Below are positions 47,582 through 57,343 of a DNA stretch of 64,000 bases, piece by piece. The stretch is from NCBI GenBank assembly GCA_009761415.1, contig QUOL01000001.1, positions 2,480,001 through 2,544,000 on the forward strand, given 5' to 3'. The position numbers and the translations under genes are program-made. Under the pieces are notes generated by a model. That model searched no databases, was not told the DNA's origin, and saw only the letters and a list, made by a program, of their open reading frames with translations. Source of the DNA: Sarcomyxa edulis. Taxonomy: Eukaryota; Basidiomycota; Agaricomycetes; Agaricales; Mycenaceae. The stretch's first letter is position 1; each line of letters opens with the position of its first letter.

Positions 47582-50500
47582 GATATCTTCTTCACTCCCA
47601 GAACTGAACGCAAGATGAAAAATACAGAAATACAGAAGAAGCGACAGGAAACCATTGCGCAGAAGTCCGGAGATGGTCGAGAGGCTGCGAGAAAAAGAAA
47701 GGAATTAGAAGCAGCAAAAGCTAAAGTGACGAGGGACCTATACTTCGACAGGATGTTGGATGAGATGCATGAGCGAGGTTATTCGTTGGCAGAGCTGTTG
47801 GATTATGTCTTCAATCCCTCAACAAAATTCGCCTTTGACTGGCGTTGGAAAGGGTTTTTCGCATACAAGACAACTGTCGAGAGAATATTCAATTACTGGA
47901 CAACATCGAAATATGCAAAATCAGTACGTACGCTTGTTCGAGACTGGTCGCTAGTGCAGGTCAAGAGAGAAGTCGGAAAGGAATCTAGACGTATCACTCG
48001 GTCAGGAATCCTGAGTCGCACAAACAAGATTGTGAATGAAGACTTCTTCCTGCAATACAGCCTGGCACGACTTACCGACAGCTTGAGAGCACTGGCCCCC
48101 AGTATATTTGGTGTTCTCGATGCATTTTCTACCACCTCCCGACAAGTCAGAGAGATGTCGCCGGAATGGTTCTACAAAAAGCGCCTGGTGAGCTATGGCA
48201 TTCTATCTTCTCGGGCAACAATGAATCTCATACCTTCGACAGCTAGGCGGCTCTGCTGCATTAGGTCTACTCAGAGGAGCTAGTCAGAATAACAGCTATC
48301 CCGCTGCAGTGAACAGCACCTACTTCATGGCAACAGGTGCTCAGAGACAACATCTAAGTGTTCTTGGATCTTACGGAGTGACGATGGGCTATTCAAGTGT
48401 AATCACACAAGGGGTTGAGGCAAAATTGGTATTGAGTGGAGACGATGAAGTGGAAGTGGAAGTTGATGGTATAGACATCGATGTGGAAAAGGAGACTAGC
48501 CCAGGTGGTCCGAATCAGCCTTCGATAATCAACAAACCAAAAAAGAACCGTATACGCACTCCTGGGACCTTGTTCCAGCTATCGCAGTCATGTCGTACAA
48601 CAGCACGTACTATCGCGGAAACGGCTCTCTTTTCCACTGTGTACGACAACATAAACATGATGGTAAGAGTTGCAGAGCAAATTCTAGGACGGAAAAGTAA
48701 GCCTAGTATTCCTCTATGATTCAGGGTAGCAGTCTCACCAATCGTAATGCAGACGCACAGGAAAATGGGACGTGTGCAACAGTGATTCCTCTGTACAATT
48801 CAAAACTTGAAGACCTCCTCACGACAAATCTGGAAGAGGGTATCAGGAATGCCCCACCGTTGACACTCGAAAACCTCCAACTCACCGATACCGAGTCCGA
48901 ATTCATGGCAGCATCAATGGTCCACACGGTCCTTCGTATAATTGTGCTTCAAGGAGGTGAAGGATTCCTACGGTGGAAGAAAGACCTAGATGAATGTGAA
49001 CCCTCGAGCTCGGAAAGAATTGAAGTGCACAAATCGTCGATACACCCTCTACCATCAATGGAGATCGACGAAAACTCGACAACTGGGAATATCGAGGTCA
49101 TCGAGGCAATCGACAAAGAGCTTGGCCTAAGCCAAGATAATCCCACTTATACACGATATGTGAAGATCATTGCTGGCGACCAATTGACAATAGCACGTCA
49201 GAGGTCCATCTTGAATGTACGTTTAGGCCACGAAGATGGTGCTAATGCTTGGAAACATGTCGTACTCATGCCTGGCCTCTTCCACGCTAAGATCGCTGAC
49301 TGCCATGGGTTGTTGGAGACTCACTTTGGTCGACCGAATTCCGGAATTCGAAATCCAGGCAGCCTTGCTTTCCACAACACCTGTCTTGATCGGATTCCTA
49401 TTGTCCTCAGCTCCCTTCCACCATTTCGCACTTGCCGGGATTTGATCTTGGTCTCCCTATACGGGCGTGTACTTCACCTCCTCTGTCATATTTCCGGCTA
49501 TGATTCGCTCGAGGAATATCTCTTGAATGTCGAAGAGTGGGCCACCGTCGAGAAACACGCTCAACAGATTGTTTCGGAGTACGCAAATGCTGACAAAGTA
49601 CAAGAACTGCGAGAGTTACGAGTTCCTGAAGAGCGCGAGCGAGAGGCGACAAAAGCGGCTGCAAAGAAGAACAAATTGCCAGCACCTGAGCCTCCCACGG
49701 AACACGTCAAGGAAGGAGATATGGTGTACGAGAATGGAAACTTGTTTCTACGCGATGCACTGGTGACACGCATGTTCTCTGATGCTGTGAAAGCTGGGGA
49801 TTCCGGCAAGGTTGTCTTGATTCTGAAGCTCTGGTCATTCTCGTATCGTGGTAGTGGCCGCAGCAAGTATGCTCACGAAATGTTGCATCTCCTCCACAAC
49901 TTGATCAATGTCTGGTCTACCGACTTACGGTGCGTCTCAACCTTGGTGATCTGGCTTGTTTCGATTCATTTTGTAACTAACTCTTTTCGACATGAACAGG
50001 AGAGTGATCACTCAAAATTGGTTGCTAAATCCAACAGGCAAAGCGAATGCGTTCGTTGAAATAGACTTAGTCCAGGAGCATCTCAATTTTTGGATCAAGG
50101 TATGCATTCTTTGTTGTCTGTCTCATCATGTTTCCGACATCCCTTCTATCGAGGAGAAAATCTACAAGGCAGACGGAGATGGTCATTCATGGGACTGGCT
50201 TGCTCTCGTTTCTCCATGTGTCGATGTTTTGCGGAGGCTCGCAGCTCAAATCAACACAGACTTAGGTGCCCAGCAAGGTACGAAACATAGCATTCCGGAC
50301 TTGAGCAAAGACATTGCCACCATCATGGCCAGTCTCAAGGAACACGAAGTCTATACTATCAAGAACGGCCGAGTATTTGACATCGAAGAGGCTCCCGCTA
50401 CCGATATCATGTCAGCGGGCCTTGCTGCGTTGTCCCACGGATCTTCAAGCACACCGCTCTCCGAGTTCAACCATCAATTTGACCGTCTACGTGAGCGGCG

Positions 50501-50864
50501 TGACCTCGTTCCATTATCCTTTCTTCGTGACCTATCACTGGCAGCCCAACCCCTCCCAGAGCCCGAACTCACATTGCCTCAGCCTGCGGATAGCGATCAG
50601 TCCATGGATACCGACTCGGATAGTGAGATTGATGAAACCGAGCTCCCAGATCTGATGGTACTACCTGACTCCAGTGATGAAGAAGATGGTGATGACGAGT
50701 ACGACGAAGACTTGTTTTCAGCATCACCAACGCTTACACGAGATGATGCTGGAGATACGGCACTGGATATGGACGTAAGGGAGTGGTATTTGGATGATGA
50801 GGATGCCGAGAGAGGTGATGGGTTTGTTTCGGATGACTCAAACAGCTCGGACGGAGAGGACTAG
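47577..50864 (+). pseudogene. DUF6589 gene, 3' fragment carrying the conserved domain
   Basis: The frame resumes after the retrotransposon and runs through four introns (48187-48242, 48697-48752, 49930-49999, and 50100 to about 50153) to the TAG at 50864. DUF6589 hallmarks are visible: FDWRWKGFFAYKTTVERIFN, LGGSAALGLLRGASQ, YFMATGAQRQHLSVLGSYG, YDNIN, AQENGTCATVIPLYN, GDQLTIARQRS, LMPGLFHAKIADCHGLLETH, SLAFHNTCLDRIPIVLSSLP, FRTCRDLILVSLYGRV and SKYAHEMLHLLHNL. The C-terminus is very acidic (SDEEDGDDEYDEDLFSA). DUF6589 is widespread in Agaricomycetes, with no assigned activity that I know of. Apart from the insertion I see no frameshift or premature stop, so the gene was intact until recently. 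An internal ATG at 47614 could give an N-truncated product containing the whole domain. Confidence 0.8.
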
Positions 50865-51042
50865 CATATAACGCACGGACCGCTCGACGTCGGGGACTTG
50901 TATTAATTTTTTTGACCTCGAAAGAAAGTCTATCTTATTTTGTGCAGAGCTAAATAAAATCCAGATTATATGCACTGACTTAGAGATGAATTTTCCAAGA
51001 AATCGAAGCTTTTTTGTCGAAGTGCGACTGCTTCAATGGTGA

Positions 51043-51088
51043 GGAAATTTCTGTCCCGCCAAAAAGGCGACGAGGGGGCCCAGTCGGC
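51043..51088 (-). repeat. Right subterminal inverted repeat
   Basis: The reverse complement of 38279-38324 with two mismatches in 46 bp. It begins GGAAATTTCTGTCCCGCC on the + strand. It lies about 100 bp inside the proposed right end and about 180 bp after the DUF6589 stop. Confidence 0.85.
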
Positions 51089-51188
51089 TCGCAAGCTCGC
51101 CCCCGGTTCTTGTTGTCTTTGTTTGGTGCGATCAAAAAATGTCCGCATTTGGACGGAGAACTTGCGAGTCTGACTGGTTCACGAGTCT

Positions 51189-51198
51189 ACCGTCGATG
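51189..51198. repeat. Right copy of putative target-site duplication
   Basis: ACCGTCGATG directly follows the right terminus (ACGAGTCT on the + strand) and repeats 38185-38194. Confidence 0.6.
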
Positions 51199-51310
51199 CT
51201 GCAATTGGCTCTCATGAAAAGCCTCTTTGTTTGTCTTTGTCTGGCTACACCCTTAGACTTCCCCTTTTGGATCACACCGCCGTCCGTCTCGGAGTCACGG
51301 TCACGGTGCC

Positions 51311-52360
51311 ATGTCTTCTCCGCCCGAGTCTCCGCCCGAGTTTCTTTCGTCTGTTCTTGCGAATTTAAACAACACATCTGCCACCCAGTCAAGGCCTAAC
51401 GTGACTCTGACTTTTGCTCAATCACTAGATGCTAAAATTGCAGGAAAAGATGGAGAACAGCTCATTCTTAGTGGGAAAGAAAGCATGATCATGACACACT
51501 GGTGAGTATCGATATACGGCCAGTGGTAAAGGTCTGATATACCAAGAGTAGGATGAGAACTATGCATGATGCTATTCTTGTTGGAATCGGTACCGCCTTG
51601 AATGATGATCCTCAGCTCAACAGTGCGTAGCTTATCACGCGACGGTGGTTTGTATCACGGAAGTCATTGCACAGCGCGACACCTCCCTCCCAGACCCGAA
51701 GGTGTACCCAATGCGGAACACAGCAACCCGTATCATCTTCCTCGACCAGTGATCATTGACTCAGCGTTGCAGTTCTCGCCTGATGCTAAACTACTGAAGA
51801 ACTATCGGGAAGGACGAGGACGACGGCCTTGGATTATCTGTTCCAATTCTAGCTCGGCTGCACATGGCGGACCAGCATATTCCGCGTGGTCTTTCCGTCT
51901 GCGCACCCTAGAAGATTTGGGCGCACGAGTGATTCAAGTTCCAGCCATCAATGGTACGAATCGGAGTATCATGTTCGAGACATTATTCTGATTCCTCTCA
52001 AGGTCGGATACCTGTCCCAACAATTCTTACGACCCTCCACGAACTAGGCATTCGGTCCCTCATGGTAGAAGGTGGCGCAAGAGTGATCGAATCCTTCTTT
52101 ACCGAGGACGCCTCTTCATCACCCGAGAGACGAATCATAGATACCATTATCCTGACCGTTGCTCCGATATTTGTTGGAGAAGATGGGGTCGGATATGCTA
52201 TCAAATTCGGAGATGAGGTATGTAGTCGAGATTCTCTTCCACCGGTTGGAAGATACCAATATCTGGATAGAACAACTCGTTCAGCTATTTGTCAACGGAG
52301 ATGGCAGGCAAGGATACAGTGGTCGCGCTGAAAGCTGCAAAAGTAATTATACCTGCATAG
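51311..52360 (+). CDS. RIB7: 2,5-diamino-6-ribosylamino-pyrimidinone 5'-phosphate reductase (riboflavin synthesis)
   Basis: Rib7 performs the NAD(P)H-dependent side-chain reduction in fungal riboflavin synthesis. The ATG at 51311 starts MSSPPESPPEF. The reductase motifs follow: RPNVTLTFAQSLDAKIAG, LILSGKESMIMTHW (intron), MRTMHDAILVGIGTALNDDPQLN (intron), RPEGVPNAEHSNPYHLPRPVI, and the late segment LGIRSLMVEGGARVIESFF with VAPIFVGEDGVGY. The last exon ends STEMAGKDTVVALKAAK and stops at 52360. At least four introns are present; the limits of the last one (about 52219-52290) are the least certain. The start codon lies about 112 bp from the right end of the mobile element, so its original promoter was probably shared with MetAP2. 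Confidence 0.9.
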
Positions 52361-52519
52361 GCGGCTGTCGAATGTAGATAGGGATGAAACCTTCACTGCC
52401 ACGTAGATTCTGAAGGTTGCATGCACATCACAGCACACGAGTCGCATATCGCACTTGACTGAGGGTCAATAAAATGGGTATCAAAGTTTCGCATAAAAAG
52501 AAAGGTTTGGAGTTCGATA

Positions 52520-52613
52520 CTCTCTGTCTGGGAATCGAACCCAGCTTTCGCGCGTACGTCGCTATGTCTATGTCTATGACAGGCGCGTGTACTAACCGAT
52601 ATACGAACAGAGA
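52520..52613 (-). tRNA. tRNA-Asp: tRNA-Asp(GTC) with a 22-nt intron
   Basis: On the - strand the acceptor stem TCTCTGT pairs with ACAGAGA and is followed by G, the Asp discriminator base. The T arm reads CTGGG TTCGATT CCCAG. The anticodon stem CGCGC/GCGCG encloses the loop CTGTCA, with anticodon GTC, then a 22-nt intron (52555-52576), then C. The intron lies one base 3' of the anticodon (position 37/38), the canonical site for nuclear tRNA introns. The intron contains a short TAGACA repeat. TPT1, needed to finish tRNA splicing, is the next gene. Confidence 0.93.
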
Positions 52614-52704
52614 TGTTGAAATTGCTCTCAGGGATGGTTAAGACACGAGCGTATATGATTGTTGTATTGAGAACGTGACTTTCATTTACCTACTGTTTGC
52701 ATTC

Positions 52705-54002
52705 ATGATTTACAGACTTTCACAGACCATCAAACGCCAACATCTGAATCGCCTGCTTCTACCATCCTCACCACCAACTTTCCTCCGAGTCGTGCAACAC
52801 AGGTCATTCTCCCAACGCCCATATTTCCGATCCAGAATGGACACTCCCCCTCCACCAACCAGCGTCCCAGACGAACGAAAAGAACGACGAAAGCAGAAAC
52901 AAGAGCAGAAGCAGAAGAAACAGGGTACTCCGAATACCAAAGGAAAAGGAACAGCTCAACAGCCTTCTTCGAAGCTTCGAGGTAATCCTCTCCGGGATGC
53001 ACCAGAAGTGCAAATATCCAAAACACTGTCTTGGATGTTGCGGCATGGTGCGAAGGAAGAAGGACTGGTGATGCGTCCGGACGGGTATGCTAAAGTCGTA
53101 GATGTGGTACGTACGCCGTTCTGTAGTCATATATCATCTGGTAGCAAACTAATGCCACCCGTGTCTCGCTATTCACAGTTGGGTAACCCCAAATTGAAGA
53201 CACTGGACTTCGAATCATTACAAGAAATCGTACAAGCGGATAAGAAGAACCGCTACGGACTATTATTCGAACCTGATCAAGACTCTAACGCTCCGGGGAT
53301 TTGGTGGATCAGAGCGAATCAAGGACATTCGATACGGGTATGTCGTTGTCGTTCACTCCATAGACGAGACGAGAATCTACGCTAACACCTGTTTGTTTTC
53401 TTTTGTGGATGGTAGTCCGTCAAAGTCGATTTCACACCTATCCTTTCTATTCAGGATATCCCGAGTGGGGTAGCGGTCCATGGGACGAATCTTAGAGCTT
53501 GGCAGTCTATATGTACGTTACTCCGCTTGTTCCGCGTTCGTCCAGATGGAATGGACTAACGCTGCCAATAGCTAAGGAAGGGCTAAGGAGAATGACGCGG
53601 AATCACATCCATTTGGCACAAGGTATCCCCGGAGCAGACAGCGTTATCAGTGGTACGTCCCATTCGCATTCGCATTCTCGTTCTTCAATCCTTACAACTG
53701 ACCCCCCCAACCGCGCCTCAGGTATGCGAACCTCCTCCCAAATCCTAATCTACATCGACGTCGAAAAAGCTCTCACGGACGGCATCAAATTCTTCATGTC
53801 GGCGAATGGAGTCGTGCTCACTGAGGGGAATCCAGAGACGGGTGTACTGAGTACGAAGTACTTTAGTAAAGTCGAGAATGCGAAACGTCAGACGTTGGAG
53901 GTGTGGGGCTCTGAGCAAGGGAAGGATTCGGAAGATGGGGTTCGGGAGAATCTGAATAGCGAGCAATCGGGAAGTACGACGGAGGCGCCAGCGCCAGCTT
54001 GA
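52705..54002 (+). CDS. TPT1: tRNA 2'-phosphotransferase
   Basis: Tpt1 transfers the 2'-phosphate left at the splice junction of ligated tRNA to NAD+. Five exons (52705-53106, 53179-53337, 53416-53512, 53572-53652, 53722-54002) give 339 residues from the ATG at 52705, or 295 from the in-frame ATG at 52837. Family motifs are ISKTLSWMLRHGAKEEGLVM, PDGYAKVVDVL, KNRYGLLFE, IRANQGHSI, GVAVHGTNLRAWQSI, MTRNHIHLAQG and ILIYIDVEKAL, covering the NAD- and phosphate-binding Arg-His-Arg-Arg set. The longer start adds a stretch rich in Arg and lacking acidic residues (core RLSQTIKRQHLNR, then HRSFSQRPYF) that resembles a mitochondrial targeting sequence. The C-terminus is a short acidic tail. Confidence 0.92.
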
Positions 54003-54134
54003 AGGCGTTTGTAACGGATCGAAGCATCTATTGTACACTTTCACCAGGTGACTCGGAATCACTAATGTTATACTTATTTCATTTCCATTCTCAAATTGAT
54101 GTCATTGTCATCAAGAGAGGAGCTTTACAAACGA

Positions 54135-57100
54135 TCATTGTACTGACCCGAACCCTTGAACACAGTTCTGCCTCGCAATCGGCGCGGACCCACTGCGTAT
54201 GTAGCAGATCTTCGCAGTGATGCAGTCGCCTGTACACGAGGGGCTTCGGACACTGGTTTTGCCTTGGAAAGTGTTGAAGGTCTACAACGAATCATCAGCC
54301 TCGGGGGATAAGCGTCCAGCTTCAGATTGCTTACTGTAACAAGTTCGGGCGTAGCTTCCATGGCTTGAACAACCAACCATCAGATCATGGGTCATTCCGG
54401 AGGAAAGTCGCGCACATACCTTCTGTGACGAGATGCCACCACGTAGCATTCAAGGGATCGTCTGGTCCCCAGCCAGTGATGTTTGCGCCGTACGTTTGAC
54501 GGGTATTATACTCGTACTCGTACGTAGGCCCGAAGTGGATTTGTGGATCTAAACTGGGGAAAGAGCTGACGTCGCTTTTCCATCTATGGGTTGTTCGAGA
54601 CAGGTTGAGCGAAAGGTCATTTGATACGAGGAATGGGAATGACTTGCGTATGTGCATCGAGGATATCGAAAGTCTGTGTGATAATGATAACGGCACAATG
54701 ATTAGAAACGAAGAGAGGGGGGTGATGAAGGACGTACCGATGAATCTACTTCGTAAACTCGGAACCCCGAGTTCAAATTGGTAAGAGGTGTGATAGAGGG
54801 GCCAATCTGTTGATGTCTTTGAGATCAAAAGAGAATTCTGTTCATCATCGCACGCACCCAAGCCGTGGTTCCTGCAGTTTCAGCACTCATATTGGTACCG
54901 TTGTTGGCATAAAAGATCTGGAGAATCTCTTCATGAGCTGACGACTGATGGAAATCTTTACAGAGATACTCACGGACATCTGATCTTCATGAGTGTGGCC
55001 GAAGAAGATATCTGGAGTTCGATGCAGTTTAGCAACAATGTCATAGGAAACAAGTTGCTATACGCACTTGCGATAACGTGGGGCGTGAAACGGTCGACAC
55101 TGTAGACTCGAACCGTCAGTACAAAATGCTAGATAGTCAGGAAGAAAGCGGTGACATTTGGTAGACTGTAAATTTAGTCAGTCTGACAGTCGAATAGGCA
55201 GCGAGAAGTCGAGGAACAAACTGACAAAGATTAGTAGGATTTGCGAGGGGGTTTGTACCATCCCATCCGGAGAGGACGTGTCCCTATACGCATGATCATC
55301 AAACAAGGCATAATTTCAGGATGAAACTGAGTCCCAACCATGATCCAAACTAAGTGCAGCATCAGAACTATGACATGAGAGTCTCAAGGAACGGACAAAC
55401 CTCGATCTCCTGCGTCTTCTGCATCCTGTAACTCGTCCGTCAAGAAGCGTAATAATCCCGATGGATCCGACTCAGACATGTTGATGTAGTTGAAGTAATT
55501 CGCCCTATACACCACCATTCAATGCGATGTTGAGAGAAGACTCGACAATACTCGTACCGGTACCCTGAGAGTACGAGATGTAAGCAAAGAAAATGTTTAG
55601 TTCGAAGTATGTGACTTACATAGATTCGTGTTCAAAGAAATGACCCTCAGACCATCTCCGCGTTTAACCATATACGCAGAATAATGAGCACGGGCGAGAG
55701 TTACGGCACTCTCAGGAAGCCATTTTTCGTGTTCCCAGAGCGAAGCGACGTGATCATAGTTCCTAGATTGAGATTGAGAGTCAGTGATCAACAAACGCCA
55801 GACACCTGGGAGATGAAGAACGAACGCACCAGCTAAATTGGTCAGCTAGGCCTTCTCCGATGGCGTGAGGGGCATCTTGTGCTCTGATGATGATAAGCTT
55901 GGGAAGGATGGATCAAAGAAGGAATTGACTGACTGGTTATAGCTATCATGGTTTCCTAATGCTGCGTAGACTGGGCCGCCACCAAGGAATCGTTTGAATA
56001 GGTCATAGATCGTAGTCTGTTATATGCCTTGAGTAAAGATCGCATAAGGAGTTACAGAACCACGAATACCTCTGCATATTCAACATAGCCTCTAAGAATA
56101 GCAAAGGGTTCAGTAACACATCAGATTGATGCAGTGGTATTTACCTGGAAAGCTGATTGTCCGGATCATGCGAAACAAGGTCACCGGTATACAGGGTCCA
56201 GTCGAAGCCAGTCTCTTCGGTTTCCGTCAAAGGTGGGATTGCTTGCAGAGCAGATACGGCCAAAGAGAGAGGAGAATCACTGTGGCACCTATCGTGTCAG
56301 TAGTTGAGTCAGAATGTTGTGCTGTACTTGCCATGAGAATGTGCCAAATCGAGGAGCAGGGAATATAGTTTGATTGGGGCTCTGTGTATTGACATTGCCC
56401 TCTCGGCAGCAAAGACCAGAGGTGCAATTTGCCTCCGCATTGGTAGTATACCCTGCCGTGAAAGCACATCAGTGATCATATAAGAGTCAGGTCGATAGAA
56501 ACGTTTACTAGGATCGAGATGCAAGTCAGACACGTGCAGGACTTTTAGTCGTTTTCCACTAGGTTTTTTAGTGGCTGGGAGAGGATTCGGTTTAGGCTTC
56601 GCAAACCACCCGGTCAAATTCAAAGGCGAAGCAGGAGGAAGTGGGCACAGATTCAGGAAATTCTGGCAAAGCATCTATATACATAGACAATGTGAGAATG
56701 ACCGATATCATGGATGATTTGTCGAACACACCTGTCCATCGATACCTCCGACATCAGCGTTAGCAACGACCTGCGTGATGACAGATCCAAGGGCCAATCG
56801 ACTGAAAGAGGTTCCACACGTCGCGGAAAACGAGAAGAATTCGCACAATTCGACTGCCAAGTTTGGACCTTGTTCAGGAGCAGCTAGCGCAAGGAACTTT
56901 GCGACTTCGAGACCGGCTTGGCATCGGGCGCAAATATTATCGCCATAGACAGGGTTAGTCGCAATAGATTTCACTTGAATCACGGCCTGCTGAAGGAGTC
57001 TAGTCGAAGACGCCGTGGGAGGCAACGGATGAGGATCAACTGTATTATTCTTAGGAATAGTATCGGGATTTGTCAGTGACAAAGGATATATTTTGTGCTT

Positions 57101-57343
57101 GGATAGACATTAGCCAGTGAGTGGAACGAGAGCTGAGGCGTCAATGCTTACTGTGACAGGGTCAGATATCACAGGCTGGACTTGCTCGAACGTCGCAGTA
57201 GGTGAGTTATAGTACTTCGAGTATATGGAGGTTGGGAAAGCGCCTGGAACGGTGAATGTCGAAGGCTCAATACCTGGGGTAGATGCAAGCACTACCGTCC
57301 GGATTCCGAACACGAGAAGAACGCGCAAAATGTTGGAATGCAT
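54135..57343 (-). CDS. Acid sphingomyelinase-type phosphodiesterase (secreted/vacuolar)
   Basis: A multi-exon gene. The ATG at 57343 opens a signal peptide (MHSNILRVLLVFGIRTVVLA). A saposin-B-like domain follows (NICARCQAGLEVAKFLALAA, VELCEFFSFSATCG, FLNLCPLPP), then a calcineurin-like phosphoesterase core typical of acid sphingomyelinases: LHVSDLHLDP, LYTGDLVSHDPDNQLS, YAALGNHDSYN, GHVLSGWDG and FFGHTHEDQMS, which supply the Asp, His and Asn zinc ligands. The C-terminal cysteine-rich part (CTGDCITAKICYIRSG, RQNCVQGFG) ends at the TGA at 54135. Acid sphingomyelinases cleave sphingomyelin-like lipids to ceramide in the vacuole or outside the cell. Many very short exons lie between 55.0 and 56.4 kb, and I did not fix every splice site. 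Confidence 0.87.

Larger units (their letters stand above)
38195..51189. mobile_element. Composite mobile element: RecQ helicase plus DUF6589 pair within inverted repeats, with nested gypsy
   Basis: The unit is about 13.0 kb, or about 6.8 kb without the nested retrotransposon and its 5-bp duplication. Its ends are inverted: TAGGCTCGT on the left and, read inward from the right, TAGACTCGT. Further in lie subterminal inverted repeats of 46 bp with two mismatches (38279-38324 and 51043-51088). A weaker similarity continues inward (around 38337-38357 and 51013-51032). A 9-10 bp direct repeat flanks the unit. Inside are two divergently transcribed genes separated by fewer than 100 bp: a RecQ-like helicase and a DUF6589 protein. 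The unit lies between the start codons of MetAP2 and RIB7. I infer a DNA transposon. I cannot place it in a named superfamily from the sequence alone. Confidence 0.7.

Noticed and set aside
38279..51088. The outer repeats as LTRs of a large retroelement
   Set aside because: They are inverted rather than direct, short, and enclose a helicase/DUF6589 pair instead of gag-pol.
38195..51189. A Helitron, suggested by a helicase in a mobile element
   Set aside because: The helicase is RecQ-like rather than PIF1-like, no Rep/HUH motif is seen, there are inverted ends with a target duplication, and there is no TC...CTRR end.
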